From: an uncultured SAR86 cluster bacterium
GTDB lineage: Bacteria; Pseudomonadota; Gammaproteobacteria; Magnimaribacterales; D2472
Direction of reading: 5' to 3'
NCBI GenBank assembly: GCA_902556355.1
Contig: CACDVW010000007.1
Coordinates: 1 to 45,890, forward strand
Length of the DNA stretch: 45,890 nucleotides
Position numbers and translations under genes: made by a program
Shown here: piece after piece, positions 29,230-39,983 of the stretch
Position numbering within the stretch: position 1 is the stretch's first letter
Layout of the letters: each line of letters begins with the position of its first letter
Notes under the pieces: model-generated
The model's input: only the letters and a program-made list of their open reading frames with translations
What the model was told of the DNA's origin: nothing
The model's database searches: none

Positions 29230-30486
29230 TCACCTAATAAGGTAATTTAAACTCTTAAAAGTATGAGCAAAACCATCATCGGTATTAGAGTTTTTGGTTC
29301 TTATGGTTGAGGCCCTAAGAATTGACCCCTGCCCAAATGCAATTCTTAAGAATTGAGTCTTAGAATCAAACATATCTTTTAATGGTGAAATGCTGTTAGA
29401 TCTTTTTGCCCAAACCTCACCCTTATCAATGTATGCAAAAGATGAGAAGTGCACATTATCCATGAAAATTTTATATTTATTTTTTGAGTAAGAATTTTTA
29501 ATGAAATTTTTGTAAGTTAAGTCAACAAATGATATTGCTTCAATTTTGTAACCTTTCTTCTTATTTAACAGATTTAAAATGTCTAATGTGAATTTATCAA
29601 AAGATACTTTTCTTGAAACTGTTCTATTTAAAAAAGTTATGTTTTCTATTTTAGGATCTTCAAATCCATAAAATAACATATCAGCATTTTGTATTTTTGT
29701 ATTTGCCTTCAAATATCTTTGGATATTTTCTTTAACATTTTTAGAATCTCCATAAAAGACAATAGGACAAATTCTATTTTCAACCTTTAACCAAGAAGGA
29801 GTTTCATCAGATTCTTCATTAATTTTTTGTATTAATTGATTGACTGCAGTCGCCCTAAAAGACTCATAATTATTATGTTGATGAAGTCCATGAAAATGAA
29901 ATACTGAAGCAGAAGAGTCATATTTGATTTCAAAACCCATACTCAAAACTTTTTTTGCCCAATCTCTATCTTCAATATTTGTTATTGACTCATCAAAATT
30001 TACTTTATTCCATATTGCTTTTTTTATTATTGAGTTTGCATTATGAAAAAAAGGATCTTTCTTTTGTATTCTATTTTCATTACCAAAAGTCATAAGAAGA
30101 TCTCTAGCATCGTCAGAGCTTGTGCTCCTTAATGGTAACTGCCTACCATAAACCCCAGCAATTTTTTTTGGTTTTATTGATTTAACCATTCTAGATAGCC
30201 AATTCCTATCTTTTGGTATGCAATGTGCAGACAATATAACTATGTATTTTCCTTGGCTAAGTTTAATACCTTGATTGATAGCTTTTCCTGGAAGAAACTC
30301 TTTAATCTTTTTAATTTTGTCTACTTTGAATTCTTTTGCTATTTTTAAAGAAGCATCATCACTTTGATTATCTACATAAATTATTTCAAAATCTTTAAAA
30401 GTTTGCTCATGAATGCTTTTAAGGCAAAGTCCGAGCCAATCTTCTTCGTTTTTACCTCTAATTATTATTGAAACTTTTTTTGGCAT
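29230..30486 (-). CDS. Glycosyltransferase family 2 (GT-A)
   Basis: KVSIIIRGKNEEDWLGLCLKSIHEQTFKDFEIIYVDNQSDDASLKIAKEF; AINQGIKLSQGKYIVILSAHCIPKDRNWL. Confidence 0.82.
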   Translation of the reverse strand: MPKKVSIIIRGKNEEDWLGLCLKSIHEQTFKDFEIIYVDNQSDDASLKIAKEFKVDKIKKIKEFLPGKAINQGIKLSQGKYIVILSAHCIPKDRNWLSRMVKSIKPKKIAGVYGRQLPLRSTSSDDARDLLMTFGNENRIQKKDPFFHNANSIIKKAIWNKVNFDESITNIEDRDWAKKVLSMGFEIKYDSSASVFHFHGLHQHNNYESFRATAVNQLIQKINEESDETPSWLKVENRICPIVFYGDSKNVKENIQRYLKANTKIQNADMLFYGFEDPKIENITFLNRTVSRKVSFDKFTLDILNLLNKKKGYKIEAISFVDLTYKNFIKNSYSKNKYKIFMDNVHFSSFAYIDKGEVWAKRSNSISPLKDMFDSKTQFLRIAFGQGSILRASTIRTKNSNTDDGFAHTFKSLNYLIR

Positions 30487-30575
30487 TGTTAGTTTAAGGT
30501 GTAATTGTTATGTAAATTATACAATTTTTAGATGTAACTTTGATAGAATAGAGCATCTTACTTTTTGGAAAAGCA

Positions 30576-31424
30576 ATGAAGATAGGTATTGTTGGTTATG
30601 GTTTTGTAGGAAAAGCTGTAGATTTCGGGTTTAATAAGAATGTTGAGAAGATTATTGTAGATCCAATATTAAACACATCTATTGGTGATCTAAGACCTCA
30701 TAACCCTGAATTTATTTTTATATGCGTTCCTACACCAATGAGCTCAGATGGCAATCAGGATTCTTCTATTATAGAAAATGTTCTTGATGAAATTAGCAAA
30801 GATTTTGATGAATCAGTTGTTATTGTAAAAAGTACTGTTTTGCCCAGCATAATTGGGAGATTATCAAAATCTCATAACCATTTTGTTTACAACCCAGAAT
30901 TTCTAAGGGAAAAAACAGCAAATGAGGATTTTATTAACTCTCATTCATTAATTCTGGGTGGCGAAACAGATGATCTTAAGAGAGTTGCTAAACTTTATAA
31001 TGATCACTCTAATTGCAAGATTAACGAAGTTCATGAAACAGATGTTGTTTCTGCTTCTTTAGTTAAGTATTCAATAAACACTTTTTTAGCTTCGAAAGTT
31101 ATTTTTTTTAATCAACTTTTTGATATTTATCAGGCTCTTGTTTCAGATACCAAATGGACTGAATTTATAGATATGATTAAATCAGATGCGAGGATTGGTA
31201 ATTCACATATGGATGTTCCTGGCCATGATGGTAGGTTGGGTTTTGGCGGGGCATGCTTTCCAAAAGATACCGCAGCATTATTGTCCCTATCAAAAGATAT
31301 TGATAAAGAGTTTTCATTACTAAAAGAGGTAATTAGTGTTAATAATAATATTAGAATGCAATACAATGATCTTGAAAAAAGAGAAAAAGAACAAGGCGTA
31401 AATTATAAAATTGATTTAGAATAG
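30576..31424 (+). CDS. Short UDP-glucose/GDP-mannose dehydrogenase-family protein lacking the C-terminal nucleotide-sugar domain
   Basis: MKIGIVGYGFVGKAV; FICVPTPMSSDGNQD; VVIVKSTVLPS; YNPEFLREKTANEDF; GRLGFGGACFPKDTAALL (catalytic Cys); ends at 282 aa. Confidence 0.8.
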   Translation: MKIGIVGYGFVGKAVDFGFNKNVEKIIVDPILNTSIGDLRPHNPEFIFICVPTPMSSDGNQDSSIIENVLDEISKDFDESVVIVKSTVLPSIIGRLSKSHNHFVYNPEFLREKTANEDFINSHSLILGGETDDLKRVAKLYNDHSNCKINEVHETDVVSASLVKYSINTFLASKVIFFNQLFDIYQALVSDTKWTEFIDMIKSDARIGNSHMDVPGHDGRLGFGGACFPKDTAALLSLSKDIDKEFSLLKEVISVNNNIRMQYNDLEKREKEQGVNYKIDLE

Positions 31425-31436
31425 CAACTTACTAAT

Positions 31437-31523
31437 GCCCGGGTGGTGGAATTGGTAGACACAAGGGACTTAAAATCCCTCGAAGGCAACTTCGTGCCGG
31501 TTCAAGTCCGGCTCCGGGTACCA
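31437..31523 (+). tRNA. tRNA-Leu (UAA), CCA encoded
   Basis: GCCCGGGTGGTGGAATTGGTAGACACAAGGGACTTAAAATCCCTCGAAGGCAACTTCGTGCCGGTTCAAGTCCGGCTCCGGGTACCA; anticodon stem GGGA-TCCC with TAA anticodon, long variable arm, T-loop GGTTCAAGTCC. Confidence 0.96.
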
Positions 31524-31533
31524 TTAAAAAATT

Positions 31534-32367
31534 ATGAATAAAATTAATAAGATAGAAATTATTGCTGAAATAGGGTGGAATCATATGGGCGATAACTCTT
31601 TAGCAGAAAAAATGATTAAAAGTGCTAAAGAGAATGGTGCCAATACTGTTAAATTTCAGTATTGGGATCCTGCACATCTTAAAGGTGGAGCATGGGATTC
31701 AGATGGAAGAAGAGAGATATATAATAAGGCAGCACTAACGATAGAAAAAGTTGCTGCATTGCAAAAGATGTCTAATGATATTGGTTGTGATTTTTTAATA
31801 AGTGTCTTTGGTACTATTGGCGCTAAATCAATATCAGATATTGGAATTAAAAATATTAAAATCCCTTCTCATGAAACCACCAATAAGAAACTGATAGAAT
31901 TTTGTTCAACTCATTTTGATTACATTTATTTTTCAGCTGGAGCCTCCTCAGAAAATGATGTTATAGAGGCGGTAAAAATTTTAAAAAATGGAAATGCTGA
32001 TTTCAATTTAATGCACTGCGTATCCTCTTATCCATGCGCTGATGAAAATGCAAATTTAAATAGAATTAATTGGCTCAGTGAAATGCATTCAGCTGTTGGC
32101 TACAGTGATCATACACAGAGCACAATAGTTCCAGCTTTTGCTGTACTTAATGGAGCTACAGTTATTGAGAAACATTTTACTATCGATAAAGATTTGCCAG
32201 GAAGAGATAACAAGTTTGCATTAGATTCAAATGAGTTCAACGAGATGTGCAAAAATATACATATCGCATCTGACTCAATTTTAGATAGAGGAAATGGATA
32301 TCAATCTATAGAAGAGGATACAGTCATGAATTATCGCGGAAGATGGGAACCTCAGGATTATAGTTAG
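31534..32367 (+). CDS. NeuB-family nonulosonate synthase-like protein lacking the SAF domain
   Basis: IIAEIGWNHMGDNSLAEKMIKSAKENGANTVKFQYW; MHCVSSYPCADENANLNRINWL; VGYSDHTQSTIVPAFAVLNGATVIEKHFTIDKDLPGRDNKFALDSNEF; ends at 277 aa. Confidence 0.85.
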   Translation: MNKINKIEIIAEIGWNHMGDNSLAEKMIKSAKENGANTVKFQYWDPAHLKGGAWDSDGRREIYNKAALTIEKVAALQKMSNDIGCDFLISVFGTIGAKSISDIGIKNIKIPSHETTNKKLIEFCSTHFDYIYFSAGASSENDVIEAVKILKNGNADFNLMHCVSSYPCADENANLNRINWLSEMHSAVGYSDHTQSTIVPAFAVLNGATVIEKHFTIDKDLPGRDNKFALDSNEFNEMCKNIHIASDSILDRGNGYQSIEEDTVMNYRGRWEPQDYS

Positions 32368-32372
32368 TAGAA

Positions 32373-33164
32373 GTGAGCTCTAAAGATATTCATGTAATTG
32401 TAAGTGGTGGATTCGACCCAATTCATCTAGGCCATCTAAACTTAATTAATGATGCATCTAAGTTAGGCAAAGTAATAGTTATAGTTAATTCTGATGAATT
32501 TTTATTGAACAAAAAAGGTTTTTATTTAATGCCAAGTAATGAAAGAGTTGAAATTATTAAAAATCTTAAAAATGTTGATAGTGTTTTTCTCTCAATTGAT
32601 AAAGATGAGTCAGTCTCTGAATCTATTAAAGCTTTGGCTTCAGACGAATCTCTTAACATTAAGTTTTTTGCTAATGGCGGGGATAGAAAAAATGAGTCAG
32701 ATTTGCCAGAGGCAGATATATGCAAAGAAAATGACATAGAGTTAGTTTTTGGTATTGGCGGCGGTAAAACTCAATCAAGCTCTAATCTTTTTAAAGAGGC
32801 AATCGATGTCTTTAATTTTTATAAAAATTATACAAAAAAACCATGGGGCTCATATTTGAACTTATTAAAGGAGCCTAATTTCCTAGTTAAAAAAATTCTT
32901 ATCGACGCTGATGAAGAGATTTCATATCAATCTCACGATTATAGAGATGAGCATTGGATACTTATTGAAGGGAGCTTAGAAGTTATCAATGGAAGTTCAA
33001 TAAGAGTATTAAAATCAAATGATTATGATTTTATTAAAAGAGGCGCAAAACATAGAATAAAAAATATTGGATCTTGCACTGCATTGATGATAGAAGTTCA
33101 GTTTGGGGAAAAAATAGATGAAAATGATATTAAAAGATATGATGATAAATATGGAAGAGCTTAG
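32373..33164 (+). CDS. Fusion of HIGH-type nucleotidyltransferase and mannose-6-phosphate-isomerase-like cupin (GTG start)
   Basis: N-terminal VIVSGGFDPIHLGHLNLINDASKLG...PSNERVEIIKNLKNVD; C-terminal KPWGSYLNLLKEPNFLVKKILIDADEEISYQSHDYRDEHWILIEGSLEVIN...RGAKHRIKN. Confidence 0.82.
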   Translation: MSSKDIHVIVSGGFDPIHLGHLNLINDASKLGKVIVIVNSDEFLLNKKGFYLMPSNERVEIIKNLKNVDSVFLSIDKDESVSESIKALASDESLNIKFFANGGDRKNESDLPEADICKENDIELVFGIGGGKTQSSSNLFKEAIDVFNFYKNYTKKPWGSYLNLLKEPNFLVKKILIDADEEISYQSHDYRDEHWILIEGSLEVINGSSIRVLKSNDYDFIKRGAKHRIKNIGSCTALMIEVQFGEKIDENDIKRYDDKYGRA

Positions 33165-33183
33165 AGCTAAAAGAGGAGCTTAA

Positions 33184-35341
<2,158 letters not shown>

Positions 35342-35345
<4 letters not shown>

Positions 35346-36220
35346 TTTCAAAAATTTCAATTGGAACGGCTCAGTTTGGCTTAGATTATGGAATATCAAA
35401 CCAAAGAGGAAAAGTTCCATTTTCTGATGCTGAAAATATCATTGAGCTTGCATACTCAAGGGGGATTGATAAATTAGACACTGCTTCTGCTTATGGTAAA
35501 AGTGAAAAAGTATTGGGTGAAATAGGTGTTAAAAATTTCAAAATTACTTCGAAGATTCCAACCATTCCATCTGATGCAACAAATATAAATGATTTTCTTT
35601 TTAGAACAACTGAAAGTTCTCTTGTTGATCTTAAAATTGATAAATTTAACTGCATTTTGGTTCATGACTCCTATCAATTTTTCCAAAAAAAATATCATGA
35701 TGAATATATAAAAGCTCTTGTTGATTTAAAAAGATCAAACTTAACAACAAAAATAGGCTTATCAGTTTATGATCCACTTGATGATCGTATTATGGAGGTT
35801 ATTAATCATATCGATGTAATACAGTCTTCATTTAATATTTTTGATCAAAGATTAAATCAAAAAGATTTAATAAGTATTCTAAATGCTAATAATATTGAAG
35901 TTCATGCAAGATCAATATTTTTGCAAGGATTATTATTAATTAATCGTAGAATGATCCCAAAAAAATTTCAAAAATGGAAAAATAGATTTAATGATTATCA
36001 CTCATGGCTAGATAAAAATAACTATAGCGCACTTAGTGCGTGTTTAAATTTTGTCGTAAATAATAAAAATATTAATGAAGTTATTATAGGAATTGATACC
36101 CCTCAACAATTTATCGAAATTATAGAAAGTCTGAGCAGCGAAATTTTTAACATTCCAAAGAATCTTGAATGCGATGACCATATGCTAATTAACCCCTCAT
36201 ATTGGGATAAAATAATATAA
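35342..36220 (+). CDS. Aldo/keto reductase family protein
   Basis: ISIGTAQFGLDYGISN; GIDKLDTASAYGKSEKVLGEIGVKNFKITSKI; CILVHDSYQF (Asp-Tyr-Lys-His set present). Confidence 0.85.
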
Positions 36221-36221
36221 A

Positions 36222-37106
36222 ATGAATAGAATTGGCGTGATTGGATACAATGAAGGAAATGGCCATCCGTTTTCATTTTCAAGTATTTTCAATGGCTATA
36301 ATGAAAATTATATTGATTCATGTCCCTACAGCACAATTCCTGATTACTTAAAAAAAAATAATTCTAATGATAAATTGTTACAAAATTCAAAAGTAACTCA
36401 TGTCTGGACTCAAGACTTTTCAATCTCACAAAACATAGCTGCTTTTTCAAATATTCCAACCATTGTAAAAAATTTGGATGAGATGATTGGACAGGTTGAT
36501 GCAATAATTTTAGCCAGAGATGATTATGAAAATCACTTTGAAAATATAAGTAAATTTATTACCCAAGAAATTCCTATTTTTATAGATAAACCGCTAGCAA
36601 TTAAAGTAAATGATGCAAAAAATATTCTGTCTAAACAAAAATTCCTTGGCCAAATATATTCTACAAGCGCTCTAGCAAATGATAATAAAATTGTTGATGC
36701 AAAAAATAATTTAAAATCAATTGGAAAAATTAACTCTATTTCTGGTCTTATGCCCGGATCTTGGGAAAAATATTCAGTACATTTATTTGATTCATTGATT
36801 AAAATTTTTGGGAAAGACTTTACTATTGAAGATTATAAAGTTCTTAAATCAGATTCATTAACTATGCTTAAAGGAAAATCCATTGAAGGCTCTGATATAT
36901 CGCTGACATGTCTTGGTGGAGAAAAATGCTCTCCTTTTTTAAATATAATTGGTGAAAAAGGTTTTTTATTCTTTGATTTTCAAGACCCTTATTCAGCATT
37001 CAGAAATACTTTACTAAAGTTTTCTGAAAATATACATGACAAGAATATATTGAGAAATGAAGAAGAAATTATTCATTCTATTTCTTTGATACAAATAGGA
37101 TTATGA
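36222..37106 (+). CDS. Gfo/Idh/MocA-like oxidoreductase
   Basis: MNRIGVIGYNEGNGHPFSF...AIILARDDYENHFENISKFITQEIPIFIDKPLAIKVNDAKNILSKQ; weakly conserved Rossmann loop. Confidence 0.65.
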   Translation: MNRIGVIGYNEGNGHPFSFSSIFNGYNENYIDSCPYSTIPDYLKKNNSNDKLLQNSKVTHVWTQDFSISQNIAAFSNIPTIVKNLDEMIGQVDAIILARDDYENHFENISKFITQEIPIFIDKPLAIKVNDAKNILSKQKFLGQIYSTSALANDNKIVDAKNNLKSIGKINSISGLMPGSWEKYSVHLFDSLIKIFGKDFTIEDYKVLKSDSLTMLKGKSIEGSDISLTCLGGEKCSPFLNIIGEKGFLFFDFQDPYSAFRNTLLKFSENIHDKNILRNEEEIIHSISLIQIGL

Positions 37107-38137
37107 ATATAGGAGTCAGGGTTGAAGCCTCAGACAAAATTGGTAGTGGACATCTTAAAAGATGTATCTCTTTATCTCTAGAAATTAAAGAAAATTTAGA
37201 CGTTGATGTTATATTTTTTTTCTCTGGCGATGATAGATATTTAGACCTCCTCAAAAATCATGATTTAGCTTTCCATAAAATTAAATCAAATACTTTTAAT
37301 TATTTAGACGATGCAAAGATATTAAAATCAATAGCTAAGAAAAATAATATTGAGTTAAGTTTTATAATCGTTGATCATTACAAAATTGATATAAATTGGG
37401 AGAGACAATTATCAGACTCCAAAATAATCGTTTTAGATGATCTTGCAAATAGAAAACATCATGCCGATATTCTTATAGATCAAAACCTCTACAACAATTA
37501 TCAAAAAAGATATCTTGATCTTGTAAATAAAGGATGCATTTTATTATTAGGACCCAAATACGCAATACTAAATTATAAATATAAAAAATTAAGAAAAGAT
37601 CTCATAAGAAAAAATAGATACAAAAATGTTCTTATATCATTTGGTGGAACAGATGAATTTAAATTGACAGAACAGTTATTGGCAAAATTTTCTTCCTGCC
37701 CTGATTTGGACGAATATATATTTCATGCAGTAATTACTAAATCTTTTAAAAATAAACCATTAATAAGATCTTATTCATGTTATGAAAACATCGAAATTTA
37801 TGAAGATTTAGATTGTCTATCTAGCTTAATGTATGAGTGTGATTTTTCAATTGGAGCAGGTGGCACAACCACATGGGAGAGATTCGCAATGAAACTCCCA
37901 GCAATTGTTATTGCAATAGCAGAAAATCAAGTAGAGAGTGCAAATTACCTTAAAAAGAAAGGTTTTATTGACTATATTGGTAAGGCTAAAGACCTCCGTA
38001 AAGATTGGATAGAAAATATTATATCTATCATAAAAGATAAGAAAAACTTAGAAAGCCAATCTAAAAAAATATCCGATATAGTTGATGCTGAGGGCACTAA
38101 AAGAATAATAAATAGCATAATAAATTTAATGTCTTAG
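37103..38137 (+). CDS. pseG: UDP-2,4-diacetamido-2,4,6-trideoxy-beta-L-altropyranose hydrolase
   Basis: MNIGVRVEASDKIGSGHLKRCISLSLEI; VDHYKIDINWE; VLDDLANRKHHADILIDQN; ISFGGTDEF; IGAGGTTTWERFAMKLPAIVIAIAENQ. Confidence 0.92.
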   Translation: MNIGVRVEASDKIGSGHLKRCISLSLEIKENLDVDVIFFFSGDDRYLDLLKNHDLAFHKIKSNTFNYLDDAKILKSIAKKNNIELSFIIVDHYKIDINWERQLSDSKIIVLDDLANRKHHADILIDQNLYNNYQKRYLDLVNKGCILLLGPKYAILNYKYKKLRKDLIRKNRYKNVLISFGGTDEFKLTEQLLAKFSSCPDLDEYIFHAVITKSFKNKPLIRSYSCYENIEIYEDLDCLSSLMYECDFSIGAGGTTTWERFAMKLPAIVIAIAENQVESANYLKKKGFIDYIGKAKDLRKDWIENIISIIKDKKNLESQSKKISDIVDAEGTKRIINSIINLMS

Positions 38138-38186
38138 AAAATTTTTAGAAATATATTTTACATATCATTTATATTATAATTTCCGC

Positions 38187-38759
38187 ATGTCTAGGGTATA
38201 TCTTGAACTTTTAAACGAAGATCATTTTGACGATGAGTATGTTGGCTGGCATAGCCAAAGTCATACTGATTTTTATTCTGGTTCAAAAAGAATTTTTACA
38301 AAAGAGAATCTTTTAGAAGAATTCCATTCAGGCATCAAAAAAAACAATAACTTTCATTATGGTATTTTTTATAAAGAAAATAATAAACTTATTGGAGTTA
38401 TTAAGCTAGGCATAGTAAATTGGGTTCATAAAATATCTGATATGATAGTTTTCATTGGAGATGCTGACTATCTAGGAAAAGGTCTTGCCGTTGATGCGAT
38501 AAATGAAGGCAATGAGAAAGCATTTAATGAGCATAAGTTAAGAAAATTATATGGAGGTATGTACAAAGATAATATTGCTAGCGTAAAAGCATATCTAAAA
38601 ACAGGATGGATAATTGAGGGCATCATGAAGGATCAATATTTACATGAAGATATTTCACAAGATAGGATTCTTGTAGCGTGTTTTAATCCTTCTATTTTTA
38701 AGAGTGAATATCATAGGAAAGGTTTATATTCATTTGAGGATATTTATCAAGCAAATTAA
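38187..38759 (+). CDS. pseH: GNAT acetyltransferase, PseH-like
   Basis: GNAT fold (DADYLGKGLAVDAINEGNEKAFNEHKLRKLYGGMYKDNIASVKAYLKTGWIIEGIMKDQYL) next to pseG. Confidence 0.78.
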   Translation: MSRVYLELLNEDHFDDEYVGWHSQSHTDFYSGSKRIFTKENLLEEFHSGIKKNNNFHYGIFYKENNKLIGVIKLGIVNWVHKISDMIVFIGDADYLGKGLAVDAINEGNEKAFNEHKLRKLYGGMYKDNIASVKAYLKTGWIIEGIMKDQYLHEDISQDRILVACFNPSIFKSEYHRKGLYSFEDIYQAN

Positions 38760-38770
38760 AGGGAAAAATT

Positions 38771-39967
38771 ATGAATAATCAATGGCGTTTTAAAGGCAAT
38801 GAGCTTAAGTATGTAAAGGACGTATTAGACTCAGGAGAAGGTTCTTCTACAACAGGTTCGTATAATAAGGCATTTGAAGAACTTTTTGCATTAAAAAATA
38901 ATGCTAAATATGCTGTTACGTTCAATTCTGGTACTAGTACATTGCATGCAGCTCTTGATGCATTAGGCGTATCTTATGGTGATGAAGTAATCATTCCCCC
39001 AATAACTGTATATAGTAATTTTGCAGTAACAATTGCTGCGAATGCCATACCAGTATTTGCTGACGTAGAAGAGGATACTTTTAATATTTGCCCTAAAGAT
39101 ATTGAAAGAAAGATAACATCAAAAACTAAAGCAATAATGCCAGTTTCCTTATACGGACTATCTTGCGATTTAGATAAAATAATGGCCATTGCTAAAAAAC
39201 ATAATCTTGTTGTTATTAATGATGCAGCAGAAGCTCATGGAGCTACATGGAATAATAAACCGATAAGTGAATATGCGCATGTCACAAGCTATAGCACGGA
39301 AAACAGCAAGCATATCTCAACTGGTGATGGCGGCATTATAACTACCAATGATGAGATGACTGCAAAAAGATGTAGAAAATTTGGAAGCATGGGATATTCT
39401 TTAATGACTGCTGATGAAGGAAGATTAAGGCTTAATAAAGAAGTTTTTCAAGATCCTACATACAAGAGACATGATGGATTTGCTTATAATTACAGAATGC
39501 CAGAGGTAGCAGCTGCAGTAGGATTGGCTCAGACAGAAAAATATGAATTTTTTATTGAATTAAGAGAAAAAATTGGCCAGCATATGAGAGAAATAGCATT
39601 AACAAGTGATTTTTTGATACCACAAAAGAAAATAGATGGTGCTAGAAATACTTACTGGACATTTGCTGCAAGAATGATTAGATCTGATATTAAATGGCAG
39701 GATTTTAGAAAGAAATTTATTGAATTTGGTGGCGAAAGTATTTTTGCTTGCTGGGCATTAACTTATGATGAGCCTATAGTTGCTGAAGGCATTTTTAAAA
39801 AACAGAATCCAGCACTTTATTCAAACATTGAGTACAAAAAATCGGATTATCCAGTCGCCGAAAAAATACAACCTCAATTAATGCAGTTTCCTTTAAATTA
39901 CTCTTCATACGAAGAATCTCAGCCTCAGTTAGATGCGCTAGATAAAACTCTACGTTTCTATGAGTAA
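38771..39967 (+). CDS. DegT/DnrJ/EryC1/StrS family aminotransferase (second, distinct from pseC)
   Basis: YAVTFNSGTSTLHAALDALGVSYGDEVIIPPITVYSNFAVTIAANAIPVFADVEEDTFNICP; VINDAAEAHG; SYSTENSKHISTGDGGIITTND; FAYNYRMPEVAAAVGL. Confidence 0.87.
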   Translation: MNNQWRFKGNELKYVKDVLDSGEGSSTTGSYNKAFEELFALKNNAKYAVTFNSGTSTLHAALDALGVSYGDEVIIPPITVYSNFAVTIAANAIPVFADVEEDTFNICPKDIERKITSKTKAIMPVSLYGLSCDLDKIMAIAKKHNLVVINDAAEAHGATWNNKPISEYAHVTSYSTENSKHISTGDGGIITTNDEMTAKRCRKFGSMGYSLMTADEGRLRLNKEVFQDPTYKRHDGFAYNYRMPEVAAAVGLAQTEKYEFFIELREKIGQHMREIALTSDFLIPQKKIDGARNTYWTFAARMIRSDIKWQDFRKKFIEFGGESIFACWALTYDEPIVAEGIFKKQNPALYSNIEYKKSDYPVAEKIQPQLMQFPLNYSSYEESQPQLDALDKTLRFYE

Positions 39968-39983
39968 CTAATGATTCATAAAA

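Noticed and set aside
38138-38186. Sigma70-like promoter before pseH (TTTACA ... TATAAT)
   Set aside because: Spacer between hexamers is about 12 nt, too short for a standard promoter; AT-rich coincidence likely.
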